The notes beneath the pieces are model-generated. The model had not been told where the DNA came from. It worked only from the letters and a program-made list of their open reading frames with translations, and ran no database searches. Shown here in pieces: positions 26,701 to 34,163 of a stretch of DNA of 64,000 nucleotides (positions are counted from its first letter, which is position 1; every line of letters begins with the position of its first letter). The position numbers and the translations under genes were made by a program. The DNA comes from Gemmataceae bacterium (GTDB taxonomy: Bacteria; Planctomycetota; Planctomycetia; Gemmatales; Gemmataceae), in the NCBI GenBank assembly GCA_028288765.1, contig JAQGHQ010000272.1, positions 1-64,000 on the forward strand, written 5' to 3'.

Positions 26701-28498
26701 CTGCCTGAGCCACCTCCGGGTGAAGCTGCACACCGAGCGGTCGGACTACGACAGCGCGGCGGCGGAGCGCTGGAAGGCGCTCAAAGACGCCCATCCGGGC
26801 GAGTCGGCGTTGCGGAGCACGGCTCCCCCAAAGAGGGTGTCGCTCGACGAGCTCGTGTGGTTCGTGGAGGGCAAAGCGCCGCCCCCCCCGGAGGCGGCCC
26901 CCGGAACCACCGGCCGGCCCATACCGACCCGAGCGACCGCCGGGAGTCCGGAGCCCGCCGGTGCCCCCGGGCCGGCCGGCCCCGGCGCGGGCCCGGATCA
27001 GTCGCCCGTCCCGTATCTGAGTCTGGAGCACCTCCACTACGTTCTTGACGCCGTGGTGTGCCTGCTCAAACGCGAACAAGAGTTCGGGGAACAACAGCTG
27101 CCGAAGATCGGGCGGTTGCTCGACGCCGTGGAGCGGGTCCTCACGAATCTGGCCGCCCGCCAGGCCTCGGGGACGTGGGCGGAGTATCTCCGGGAATTGC
27201 CCGCCCAGGAACGGGAGATCGCGGTCAGCGATTACAACGAGGCCTGGCTGCGGTATCACCACCTCCGGGCCGAACTCGCACTTGGGGACGTCTGCATCTT
27301 CGCCTCCCCGATCGGGTTCTTCGGCCGGCCCCCGGAGAAACTCGGCGACAAGCTCCCGGCTCTCCAGCAGGGTGTCGAGGAGGGGGCCCGTCACATCAAG
27401 GAGGGCCTCCACAAGGTTCGCGGCCAGTCCCCGCGGAGCGACGGGCGGTTCCGGAGTCTGATCCTGGAGCCGACCGCGGACGGATCGGTCTACCTGCCCT
27501 ACCGCTCGGCTTTTCACGTGCTCAACGGCCGGACTCGCTGGCTGGCGGCGGCCCGCGACCCGGACGTCGCGGCCGACCCGAAGCTGTTGAGGGATGCGTT
27601 CGAGTCGTCGTTCAACAGCTTCGATCTCAGCCGCGGGGGCCTCTCGCCGGGCAACCGGCTGATCGCCGCGCTGACCGAGATGTACGCGGTGGAAGCCTGC
27701 CTGGCCCGCGCCAGGATCGTGCTGTACCCGCCCGGGGAGGGGCGGGCCGCCGCCCCGCCGTCCCCTTCACGCGGGCCCGGGAACCCGCCAGGCGCCGCTC
27801 TCGAGGAGGCGTACGCCAAGTACGAAACGGTCCGGCTCTGCCTCCAACGGGCACGCAACTACCTCCTGTCGGGTCGCCGGAACGTCATCTGGTGGAAGTT
27901 GTTCTACCTGCTGGTCGCCCAGTACCACGCCGACCGGCTGTCGCTGGGGCTCTTGCGCATGCTGCCCGCCTCGGACCGGCCGGGGCGGGTATCCGGCGTG
28001 TCGCCGACCGAGTTTCTCTTGCGCCTCCGGCGTGGGTACGCGGCCGTGCGCAGCGGCCTGGATTACCAGCTGCCGAGGGAGAAGAAGGCGAGCCACTGGC
28101 CGTGGCTCAGCCGGGTCTGGCTGGAAATGACCCTGACCGCCTATGTGACCGGCACGATGATGGTCCGGCGATTCGGTCCGGGGGAGCGGGAGGGAGCGGA
28201 TGCCGTCTGGGAGGTGATCCGCCACGCGAATCTCACCGCCCGGTTACTCGATCAGGCTCGCCCCACCGGGGGGCCTCCGGTCCAGCCCGGGACGGGGGTC
28301 AGCGACTGCGAGTCGTGGATCGGCGAGTGGCTGAATGAAGACCTCGCGAAGAGCCCTCATCTCAGAGACTTCTGGGGCCGGTTCGAGAAGTTCCCGAAGG
28401 ATGAGACGCTCGCGAAAACTGGGGACGCCCTGAGGTTACGACTCGACATCCTGGAGACGGCTTTTCGACTCGCGCCGAGCTGCTCAGCCCCCAGGTAA
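23783..28498 (+). CDS. large SIR2-domain protein, STAND-like, candidate antiviral effector
   Basis: A 1571-aa cytoplasmic protein. Residues 25-330 form a SIR2-type NAD-binding domain: IVGAGLSVDSGIP (29-41), FTFNFDDLIEK with N237 and D239, KMHGS with the catalytic-type H280, and VVGCSGGDYRLRDL (316-329). Residues about 430-760 look like a STAND-type P-loop region, with a Walker B-like YVVMFDGLE at 536-544 and GVWFHRPVRDTLY near 735. No GKS/GKT Walker A is seen where one is expected (436-460). A Pro/Gly-rich linker at about 1030-1080 divides two long helical regions without clear repeats. SIR2 proteins with NTPase and helical sensor parts (Avs5, DSR) deplete NAD on phage infection, and a similar role is inferred. 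The gene stands alone. ATG 23783 lacks a clear ribosome-binding site. Confidence 0.85.
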   Translation: MSSHTPTDLHSIITAIREAWYGGRRIVPIVGAGLSVDSGIPIIQSLLRYFCKFQQYLEKAAYLPPGENLPKILRDKTAEFRDSPWEYVRAFGWPDRYELNQNLLIRLEQQHGRRCDQALIESSVRDGLSNILQKTNPSGRWHFQSLGKAVKALLPDPADPTHRTAFEAIFGWEDGENREFKLIGDWKNVVQYFTHYHGDFADSLFHRLTGHRGPSAGHRFLAFLVKLLAVRQVFTFNFDDLIEKSLAGEGIEHQVFGMEHGAELPSEALVRDYLSVIKMHGSNHALLLDERLDHPLDLDYKLDFLSLTGGSPLLLVVGCSGGDYRLRDLIEWVMTERGGDAPTVAWLHFEPYVPDAITDLIEKTRPLPGGKARIFSAATANPGLALQHIFSALSGRHPASPAPYVTHVERPLVLGDVDPPDEITPDDPAAEWARRTCVLLSTITSSPDPDEYPDRTASAALVRWSAFWTRRGFQTVWVDLESAHTLAAVVGTIIDQCRRFDPALAPSVLPLLDDMQDHVIPVAVRRARDALRRARYVVMFDGLEAYLWPPTAHHGEPTRLDPEAAKRLDRLGEFLRQLSADSIGESKLFVGLDRSKPRSTAGPSGNEMLEKYRRLADGLDTPGGPWRVKNLTPKMRPYSTMFRWPEPEHPLVRLTPGVTETLRRATGVDMSDEAWALILHVLSSIRRSRHLASLGLLLRPVMGGTEEFETVIRAITEGDLAKRFGLVRLEGGGVWFHRPVRDTLYTNNSRFAGRVVLNQCLGDRPDEEEYRQAVAQAFLLAAVHQWISRIYYTHSFVQSHDAAAFLEYTYHRVSSVRYLTILLALGHRSLNTDPLERAFERGYQDFAGVIRKGVNRVGLADILSELELGEKAEAAFGGKPVAIAELRGRIEDRHRREIQSLSRAWSRAEPVLRSQLPAEQLLFWTDSLRADDIPHRFDRVVVDYDESRRPRLYPPDDAEPLGRAGDALKELDSCLSHLRVKLHTERSDYDSAAAERWKALKDAHPGESALRSTAPPKRVSLDELVWFVEGKAPPPPEAAPGTTGRPIPTRATAGSPEPAGAPGPAGPGAGPDQSPVPYLSLEHLHYVLDAVVCLLKREQEFGEQQLPKIGRLLDAVERVLTNLAARQASGTWAEYLRELPAQEREIAVSDYNEAWLRYHHLRAELALGDVCIFASPIGFFGRPPEKLGDKLPALQQGVEEGARHIKEGLHKVRGQSPRSDGRFRSLILEPTADGSVYLPYRSAFHVLNGRTRWLAAARDPDVAADPKLLRDAFESSFNSFDLSRGGLSPGNRLIAALTEMYAVEACLARARIVLYPPGEGRAAAPPSPSRGPGNPPGAALEEAYAKYETVRLCLQRARNYLLSGRRNVIWWKLFYLLVAQYHADRLSLGLLRMLPASDRPGRVSGVSPTEFLLRLRRGYAAVRSGLDYQLPREKKASHWPWLSRVWLEMTLTAYVTGTMMVRRFGPGEREGADAVWEVIRHANLTARLLDQARPTGGPPVQPGTGVSDCESWIGEWLNEDLAKSPHLRDFWGRFEKFPKDETLAKTGDALRLRLDILETAFRLAPSCSAPR

Positions 28499-28664
28499 CA
28501 TCGAGTCTCGAGGTTGTCTCCATGTCCGGAGGGGGGACCCAATTCGAGAGGGAGGGTGGGGCTGAGAAAAGGTCCTCCCCGACGAGACGACCTTCCTCGA
28601 CCATGCCCACACCCTGGTCCTGGTGGGAGACCAGGTCGAGATCATCCCCGGTCGGGGGCGGGCG

Positions 28665-29093
28665 TCACTTCAGGGTGATTGTCAGGTCGGGCGCGCCCTC
28701 GGGGGGGACGTCGACCGTGAGCGGGGTATCGGCGAGACGAGTGTACCGGGTGAGGGCCGGGGTCGTCGCCCCGCCCCCGAGCGAGACCGTAACCTTGTAC
28801 CGACCCGCCAAGGCCCCATCGCCGTGCGGGTACGTCCGCAGGACGAAGCTCCCGTCCTCGGCCAGAAGAGACGAGGCCATAAGCGACCCTGTCCCGCCGT
28901 CGGCGGCGGCCTTCTCACCCGCCCCCGCGCCCTCGGGGGTGAAGACGATACTGGCGGCGCTCACGGGCCGCCCACCCGGGTAGAGGACCCGGCCGGTCAC
29001 CCTGACCAGCTTCGGCCCGCCGCCACACCCGGTCGGGAGGACGGTCAGGAGGGCGAGGACGATCAGACCGACAGGGACTCGGGGGCAACTCAT
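28665..29093 (-). CDS. small lipoprotein with transthyretin/carboxypeptidase-regulatory-like fold
   Basis: A 142-aa exported protein starting at ATG 29093, with AAGGGA 8 bases upstream. The signal peptide ends in a lipobox (TVLPTGCGGG), so it should be lipid-anchored. The mature part is a short beta-sandwich pattern beginning VRVTGRVLYPGGRPVSAAS and containing GRYKVTVSLGG, as in carboxypeptidase regulatory-like proteins. This type usually follows a DUF1559 gene in planctomycetes, as it does here with a gap of 26 bases, so the two are probably co-transcribed. The function is unknown. Confidence 0.85.
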   Translation of the reverse strand: MSCPRVPVGLIVLALLTVLPTGCGGGPKLVRVTGRVLYPGGRPVSAASIVFTPEGAGAGEKAAADGGTGSLMASSLLAEDGSFVLRTYPHGDGALAGRYKVTVSLGGGATTPALTRYTRLADTPLTVDVPPEGAPDLTITLK

Positions 29094-29119
29094 GGGTGCG
29101 GTCCCTTGGCGGGAGTGGG

Positions 29120-30112
29120 TCAGAACGTCCCGTTGATCACCTGGCCGTCGGTCGGGGCGATCAACTTCCAGAGGATCGTGTTGAACGACGGGGTCGGGTC
29201 GGACAGCGAGTAGCTGAGCATCCGGACGCTCCCGTCGCCGAGCAGGAACTGGGCCCCGCCGGCCCACGGTGCCCCCCAGTTTCCTCCGCCGCAGTAGCTC
29301 CCCGGGAGGCCCGGCCAGCTGTACCCGCTCTGCGGGTCGGCGACCAGGTTCGTCAGACCGGGCTTGTCCTGGTACATCCCGACCCCGCACCGGGCAGTTC
29401 CGCCGGCCCCACCGAGGACGATCGGCTCGTCCCAGTACCACGACCCGGCGGCGACGGCGGTCGGGTCCAGGGACTTCTCGCCCACCAGGATCGTGTTCGA
29501 CAGCCCGTCGGTGATCCCGGCGATCCGCATGGTGTTCGTCCAGCTGGGTCCGTACGCCGGGAAGATCACCTGGTCGTTCGCCGCGTAGTCGGTGTGCCCC
29601 CAGGGGTTGAGCCCGGCGTTGAAGTACTGCCACCCGGGGTAGACCGGGTCGGTCGCCGGCACCGGGGTGGCCGCCGGCGCGCGGCGGCCCGGGTTGTAGT
29701 AGATCTTCACCGCCGCCGAGTACGCCGCGCCCTTGAACACCGCGTCCTGCTCGATGTACGGGAGGATCGAGAAGGCGTACGACCCGTGCTGCCGGTTCCC
29801 GCCCTCGGCCGGGTTCCCGTACCCCCAGTAGTACGGCCCGGACCAGCCGGCCCCCTGGGTCGCCGCCCCGGGGTTCGTCGACCCGGCCTTCGGGGACCCG
29901 TACTGGCCGTCGCCGCCGTTGTGCGGGAAGTACCCGTACGTGCTCTCGTAGTTATGCAGGCCGAGCCCGATCTGTTTGAGGTTGTTCTGACTCTGGGCGC
30001 GGGCGGCGGCCTCGCGAACCTTCTGGACGGCGGGCAGGATGAGTCCGATCAGTATCGCGATGATCGCGATCACCACCAGCATCTCGATCAGCGTGAACCC
30101 GCGGCGGTGCAT
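29120..30112 (-). CDS. DUF1559 protein with type IV pilin-like N-terminus
   Basis: A 330-aa protein starting at ATG 30112, with AGGAG 5 bases upstream. The N-terminus [19 protein letters not shown] is a prepilin-type signal that would be cut after Gly5, leaving Phe6 and Glu10 of the mature helix. The helix continues as [14 protein letters not shown], a DUF1559 hallmark. The body contains [19 protein letters not shown]-like [11 protein letters not shown] and a C-terminal H-X9-DG-like LLGDGSVRM segment. Such proteins are greatly expanded in planctomycetes and are thought to form pseudopilus-like or envelope structures. The small lipoprotein gene follows directly. Confidence 0.95.
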   Translation of the reverse strand: MHRRGFTLIEMLVVIAIIAILIGLILPAVQKVREAAARAQSQNNLKQIGLGLHNYESTYGYFPHNGGDGQYGSPKAGSTNPGAATQGAGWSGPYYWGYGNPAEGGNRQHGSYAFSILPYIEQDAVFKGAAYSAAVKIYYNPGRRAPAATPVPATDPVYPGWQYFNAGLNPWGHTDYAANDQVIFPAYGPSWTNTMRIAGITDGLSNTILVGEKSLDPTAVAAGSWYWDEPIVLGGAGGTARCGVGMYQDKPGLTNLVADPQSGYSWPGLPGSYCGGGNWGAPWAGGAQFLLGDGSVRMLSYSLSDPTPSFNTILWKLIAPTDGQVINGTF

Positions 30113-30317
30113 GGATGCTCCTACCAGGTGTGGGGCCGTCACGGCGGGGCGGGGATGAAGGAACAGGAACCCCTGCCGCAATGTCACCATGCTTGGGGCC
30201 GAGGATGACGGAGTCAAGCGGCACCCGAAAAAAACCTTGACACATGCCCTGTTGTTAAGACGTTGAGCGGTGGCCATTCGGCCGCCGAATGGCTTTTCCC
30301 ACGCGGCCGTTACCGCC

Positions 30318-31310
30318 TCACATCCGCGCGATCGGCTCGTCGGCCATGCCGCGCCCCCGCCGCCGGTCGAGCTGGTCGGCGTACACCCGCCGCCGGTCCA
30401 CGAAGAACATCCCGCCTTTCCCGCCGCGGAGCCGGATCCGCCAGTACGTCACCCACGCGAGCAGCTTTTCCGGCCACCGGACGTGCCGCCGCCCGCCCCC
30501 GTACTCGCCCCGGAAGTACCGCCCGCGGTCGACCGCCGGCCGCACGACCGCGTCGCGCCCGCCCGGGTCTTTCAGCGCGTACACGTCGCGGACCCAGTTC
30601 CCGGTGATCAGGTTCGCGGCGGCGAACGGGGCCGCGTTCCCCCACAGCACCCGGCCGCGCGGCCCGTTCGCGTTGCAGAACCAGGGGAAGAGGGTCCGCA
30701 GGCAGCAGACGAAGTAGGCGTACTCCCGCGGGTGGTAGTTCCGGGTCCGGAACAGGATCAGCACCTCCCGCCGTTCGGCCCGCACGAACCGGTAGACCTC
30801 GGCGCGGAACCGGCGGTCGGTGAAGTGGGCGAGGGCGTCCGGGAAGTCGGTGAAGACGAGGACGCCGCTGTTGTAGTGGCAGGTCCCGTGGATGTAGTTG
30901 ATCCCGTGCGGCATGCGCCGCCGCGGCCCGACCGGGTGTTCCCCCGGCCCGGCCGACAGCGCCACCCGGCCGGCGAGGAACTGGCCGGTCTTGGTGACCA
31001 CGAAGTCGTCCATCGGCAGGCCGTCCTCGGCCGGCCCGCGGGGCGAACGGAAGATGACGTTCTCGTGCCAGACGTACCGGCCGGTCTTCGGGTCGATGCC
31101 CGTCACCCAGGGGTGGTCCGGAGGGAGGAGACCGTGAGGGAGCGGCCGGAACCGCGTAATGTCGAGGACCCGGACGATCCCATGCCCGTTGTGGGCGGAT
31201 TGGTAGAGCCACCGCAGCGGCAGCCCGAGCCAGTACCCGATTCCGTCGCCGGATGAGCGGCGGGCAGGCGGGTCGGGCGGCAGGTCGACGGGTGGGGGGA
31301 GGGCTGTCAT
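30318..31310 (-). CDS. hypothetical protein, 330 aa
   Basis: Not recognised. The ATG at 31310 has no obvious ribosome-binding site. The N-terminus is Pro-rich, and the middle is rich in aromatic residues, His and Cys: [33 protein letters not shown] and [18 protein letters not shown]. The C-terminal third is strongly basic ([16 protein letters not shown]). There is no signal peptide and no certain membrane helix, although the Cys-Cys segment is hydrophobic. The regular codon use and conserved-looking motifs argue for a real gene. It lies alone between the DUF1559 pair and a palindromic repeat. Confidence 0.7.
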   Translation of the reverse strand: MTALPPPVDLPPDPPARRSSGDGIGYWLGLPLRWLYQSAHNGHGIVRVLDITRFRPLPHGLLPPDHPWVTGIDPKTGRYVWHENVIFRSPRGPAEDGLPMDDFVVTKTGQFLAGRVALSAGPGEHPVGPRRRMPHGINYIHGTCHYNSGVLVFTDFPDALAHFTDRRFRAEVYRFVRAERREVLILFRTRNYHPREYAYFVCCLRTLFPWFCNANGPRGRVLWGNAAPFAAANLITGNWVRDVYALKDPGGRDAVVRPAVDRGRYFRGEYGGGRRHVRWPEKLLAWVTYWRIRLRGGKGGMFFVDRRRVYADQLDRRRGRGMADEPIARM

Positions 31311-31313
31311 AAA

Positions 31314-31502
31314 TTCGAAATCCGAAACAGACCCGGATGACCGCCCAGGGCTCCCACCTTGAGCTAAGAACGAGCGCGGCTACCGAACCCGACCCGTCTT
31401 CGCCCCGGAGGGGCATTCGTCGTAGCCCAGGGCGGGAGCCCTGGGCGGCCTTCCGGGCCGGGATCACCCGACCGGTTCCGCCCGTTACACTTCGGATTTC
31501 GA
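31314..31502. repeat. nested inverted repeat
   Basis: Outer arms: TCGAAATCCGAA at 31315-31326 and its exact inverse at 31491-31502. Inner arms: CCGCCCAGGGCTCCC at 31341-31355 and its exact inverse at 31434-31448. The right part, with CCCCGGAGGGG before a CCCAGGGC...GCCCTGGGC hairpin, resembles blocks in the element at 62272-62515. Non-coding, of unknown role; it slightly overlaps the end of the VOC gene. Confidence 0.75.
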
Positions 31503-32108
31503 GTTTTGAATTTCGAGGGGCCGGGCCTGGCCCGGCCCGGTGTGCTCGGCGAGCGCGGCCGCGCCGTCCGCGGTCGTCGCCCGCTTGCCGAAGGCATTCC
31601 TCCACGCCCGGCGGACCGTACCCCACACCCCGAGTGCCTGGAACGGCGGGGCGAGCAGCTTCAGCTTCTTGTCCTTCTCGCCCCAGTCTGGCACGTCGTC
31701 GTGCAGGACGTACACCTCCCACATCGTCTGGTCCGGGTCGGTCACCCAGATCTTCGTCTGGTGGGCGTAGCAACACTTCACGTCGTCCTGTTGTCCGACC
31801 CGGGCGCCCACGGCCTTCACCCGCTCCTGGATCGCCCGCAGCTGGTCGACCGTCACGACCCGCAGGCCGAGGTGGTTGAGTGGCCCGCCGGCGCAGGCCC
31901 GTTTCGGCTTGAGGGACAGGACTAGCGGGGGCGAATCGACTTCGAATTTCGCATAGTCGGGGTACGCTTTCACCGGGCCCGCCCCGAGCAGGGCGGTGTA
32001 GAACTCCACCGCCGTCGCCAGGTCGGAGACGTTCAACGAGGCATGGAACTTGACCACCGCGGTGGCCCCCTTGGGGGTCCGGTTCGGGATCGAGGAAGAG
32101 TCGGTCAT
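31485..32108 (-). CDS. VOC-family ArsI/CadI-like protein
   Basis: A 207-aa protein of the vicinal-oxygen-chelate fold starting at ATG 32108, with GGAG 8 bases upstream. It resembles ArsI (a dioxygenase that splits the carbon-arsenic bond of trivalent organoarsenicals) and CadI. Metal ligands are expected at H22 (KFHASLNV), H79 (PLNHLGLRV) and E131 (MWEVYVL). The adjacent cysteines C112-C113 in VKCCYAHQTKIWVTDPD match the substrate-binding vicinal pair of ArsI. The last 45 residues are a tail of low conservation. No other ars gene is near, so the role in arsenic resistance is inferred from residues only. It could instead act on another thiol-reactive metal. Confidence 0.82.
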   Translation of the reverse strand: MTDSSSIPNRTPKGATAVVKFHASLNVSDLATAVEFYTALLGAGPVKAYPDYAKFEVDSPPLVLSLKPKRACAGGPLNHLGLRVVTVDQLRAIQERVKAVGARVGQQDDVKCCYAHQTKIWVTDPDQTMWEVYVLHDDVPDWGEKDKKLKLLAPPFQALGVWGTVRRAWRNAFGKRATTADGAAALAEHTGPGQARPLEIQNSKSEV

Positions 32109-32697
32109 GGAATCGGACTCCGGATCGAAGCGGACGGGCAGGGAGGCAGAGGCGGCGGGAGCCAGGGCATGACTCCTGCCCTGGAGTTAAGATGTTATCC
32201 GGCGGGCCGCCGGGTGCAAGGAGATTTCAGTCGGGTCTCGGTTTTGCGCGGCGGGCGGTTCTTCCCCGGCCCTGACCGAGGCACCGATCTGGGCCGCGTT
32301 CACGCTCGGAGCGGGAGCCGAATCGCCCACGGACTCTTACGGCGGAACGCTAGGGTTTGAAGCCGACAGTCCTGCTAATGGCGAGCCCCTTCAGGGCGAT
32401 GGGCGCGGGACGTCGTCATGTCTTCCGGGGTCGTCCGCCCTACTTTTGTGCATAAATGCCCCAGTGCGAAGCCGGCGGCCGGCCGAAGGCTGACTGCGGC
32501 GGATTCACAGCTCCTTTCGAGCGCAGCTCTTCCGGCGACGGCACCGACCCGTCCCGGATTGGCACGGCCTCTGCTTCTACTGACATCTGTCTCACGCGAG
32601 CCGGATTGATGCACCGGCCGTTGTTCTCCCACCTGCATCCCCCGTGCCCTCCTCTCTGGCACCATCAGACATTCAACCGATTACATACGGATGACCC
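32109..32697. other. intergenic region without a recognised gene
   Basis: Both strands were read. Open frames translate to low-complexity Arg/Pro/Gly sequence without family motifs. No strong hairpin or repeat stands out. It holds the leaders of the two divergent flanking genes. Confidence 0.35.
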
Positions 32698-33273
32698 ATG
32701 CCCGTGCTCCGTTGCCGGCCCGCGATTGCCATGACCACCTCCCTCGCCGCACTCGCCCTGTCCCTCGGGCTCGCCCACGCGATCTCGTCGGATTGGGTGG
32801 GGGAACTCGGGTTAGACGTCTGGAACCTTCCCGAGCAGACCCGGATCATCGACCGGGAGAACGCGCGGTATGAACGACTGGCGATCGACGGCGACTGCCT
32901 CCGGGAGCAGATCGCGGCATCCGGCGAAGTTGTGGCCGGGCTGACCGCCGGGCGGGCCCGGCTCGCTACCGCGGCCGAGGAGTTGGAGGCGATCAACCGC
33001 GACCGGGCGGGGATGATGCTCGTACTCGAATATAACTTCCCGGACGCCTCGACAGACCAGCAGCGACTCGCCAGGTGGGCAATCGAAGAGGTCCGGCGGC
33101 GCCTGCAGGATGATCCCTCCCGGCAGGCCGAGGTTGTCGAGAGACTGGAAGGCGAGTTCGAGACGATGTGCCAGGCCGACGGCCGCGCGACCGCCCGATC
33201 GCGGACAGCCGATCCGACGGCTACTCCGCGTCCGGCGACAGCGGCACCCGGGCTGCCCGGAGAACCTCATTGA
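32698..33273 (+). CDS. exported hypothetical protein with coiled-coil body
   Basis: Up to 191 aa from ATG 32698. A second ATG at 32731 would give a more usual signal peptide (TTSLAALALSLGLAHA). After the signal, the sequence is charged and helical, with heptad-like stretches around RENARYERLAIDGDCLREQ and RARLATAAEELEAINRDR, ending in a Thr/Pro-rich tail. It is probably periplasmic. I recognise no family. Its last 53 bases overlap the 3' end of the convergent lipoprotein gene. Confidence 0.65.
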   Translation: MPVLRCRPAIAMTTSLAALALSLGLAHAISSDWVGELGLDVWNLPEQTRIIDRENARYERLAIDGDCLREQIAASGEVVAGLTAGRARLATAAEELEAINRDRAGMMLVLEYNFPDASTDQQRLARWAIEEVRRRLQDDPSRQAEVVERLEGEFETMCQADGRATARSRTADPTATPRPATAAPGLPGEPH

Positions 33274-33733
33274 AGGTCGGTCGGGGTGAAGTCGAGATCA
33301 GAACCGATTCGGTCGCCGCCCCGTCGGCGTACACCTGCACCTGGGCGCACTTGAAGCAGATCACCAGGTCCACGACGTGCTGACCCGATCGGACGCGGAG
33401 CCCGTGGTGTGGGATGAAGCAGGCGGCGACCGACCCGTCGTGGTCGTCCACCCCCTGGCGGAAGGCGGCGAACAGCTTGCGGCGGGTGAGCTGGTTGGTG
33501 ACCGCCGTTTTGCCCAGTACGGTGTGCCCGTGGAAGGTTTCCCGGGCGGGGTCCGTGGCCGCCGCCCCGGGCGGGGCGGGCTCGAGCGAATACAGAACGA
33601 CATCGTCCGGCTGGTCGAACACGGTCGCGATCGGGTGCGGCAGCTGCCGGCTGTTGGACGACAGGCACCCGACGACCAGCCCGGCCGCCGCCGCAACGGC
33701 CGGCAGCCCGATCCACCAGCGGGAATAGTTCAT
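33221..33733 (-). CDS. hypothetical lipoprotein, 170 aa
   Basis: Starts at ATG 33733. The signal peptide is followed by a lipobox (GLVVGCLSSN), so it is likely anchored in a membrane. The mature part contains FDQPDDVVLYSLEP, TAVTNQLTRRKLFAAFRQG and IPHHGLRVRSGQHVVDL followed by a CFKCAQVQVY segment with a Cys-X2-Cys. The pattern resembles small planctomycete lipoproteins of unknown function. It runs convergently into the preceding exported-protein gene and shares 53 bases with it. Confidence 0.7.
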   Translation of the reverse strand: MNYSRWWIGLPAVAAAAGLVVGCLSSNSRQLPHPIATVFDQPDDVVLYSLEPAPPGAAATDPARETFHGHTVLGKTAVTNQLTRRKLFAAFRQGVDDHDGSVAACFIPHHGLRVRSGQHVVDLVICFKCAQVQVYADGAATESVLISTSPRPTFNEVLRAARVPLSPDAE

Positions 33734-34163
33734 GTCCGGCCCCGGTGAGGATGGTTCGCCCACCGCGGCGTTATCCACTTTTGGACCGTGGTGAGTCAAT
33801 CGCAATGCCGGACCCGGCCGTCGCCGCGGTTGGGCGACCGGCAGGAGAGACGACACGCCGAGGGCGGCCGGGCGGGGGTGCCGTCACCTCACCCCGCGGG
33901 CTTCGCCGCGGCCCTCTTCCCAACGGGAATGAGGGCCGCTTTGTTGAAACCCTCGGTCCCTAGTGGGCCGCCCTCCAGGGCGGCCCGAGCCACTAACAAA
34001 TAATCGACAAATCGATTACTGCTATGGGCCTGAACACCGTCCCCCAGTTGCCCCGGCGGGGTCACCCGCATTCCGGTTCCGCTTTTCAATGCGTGCCGGT
34101 CGACTATCTTAAACTTCTGAGTCCGATGCCCCTCCCAATCGCCCTCCGGGATGATGGACCGCG
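33734..34163 (+). repeat. thiC leader region with dispersed hairpin repeat (copy 1)
   Basis: At 33961-33995 TAGTGG and CCACTA enclose a perfect 10-bp stem (GGGCCGCCCT/AGGGCGGCCC). It is preceded by TTTGTTGAAACCC and followed by TCGACAAA. The same blocks occur at 60037-60110. A thiamine pyrophosphate riboswitch would be expected before thiC, but its conserved CTGAGA and GAACCTGAT blocks are absent. No promoter is clear. Confidence 0.55.

Noticed and set aside
28522-28664. Small plus-strand frame after the SIR2 gene as a possible partner
   Set aside because: The translation is low-complexity and frame use does not look coding. The region is better read as a spacer before the convergent lipoprotein gene.
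33734-34163. TPP riboswitch before thiC
   Set aside because: A GGGGTGCC occurs near 33876, but the conserved CTGAGA and GAACCTGAT elements are missing.
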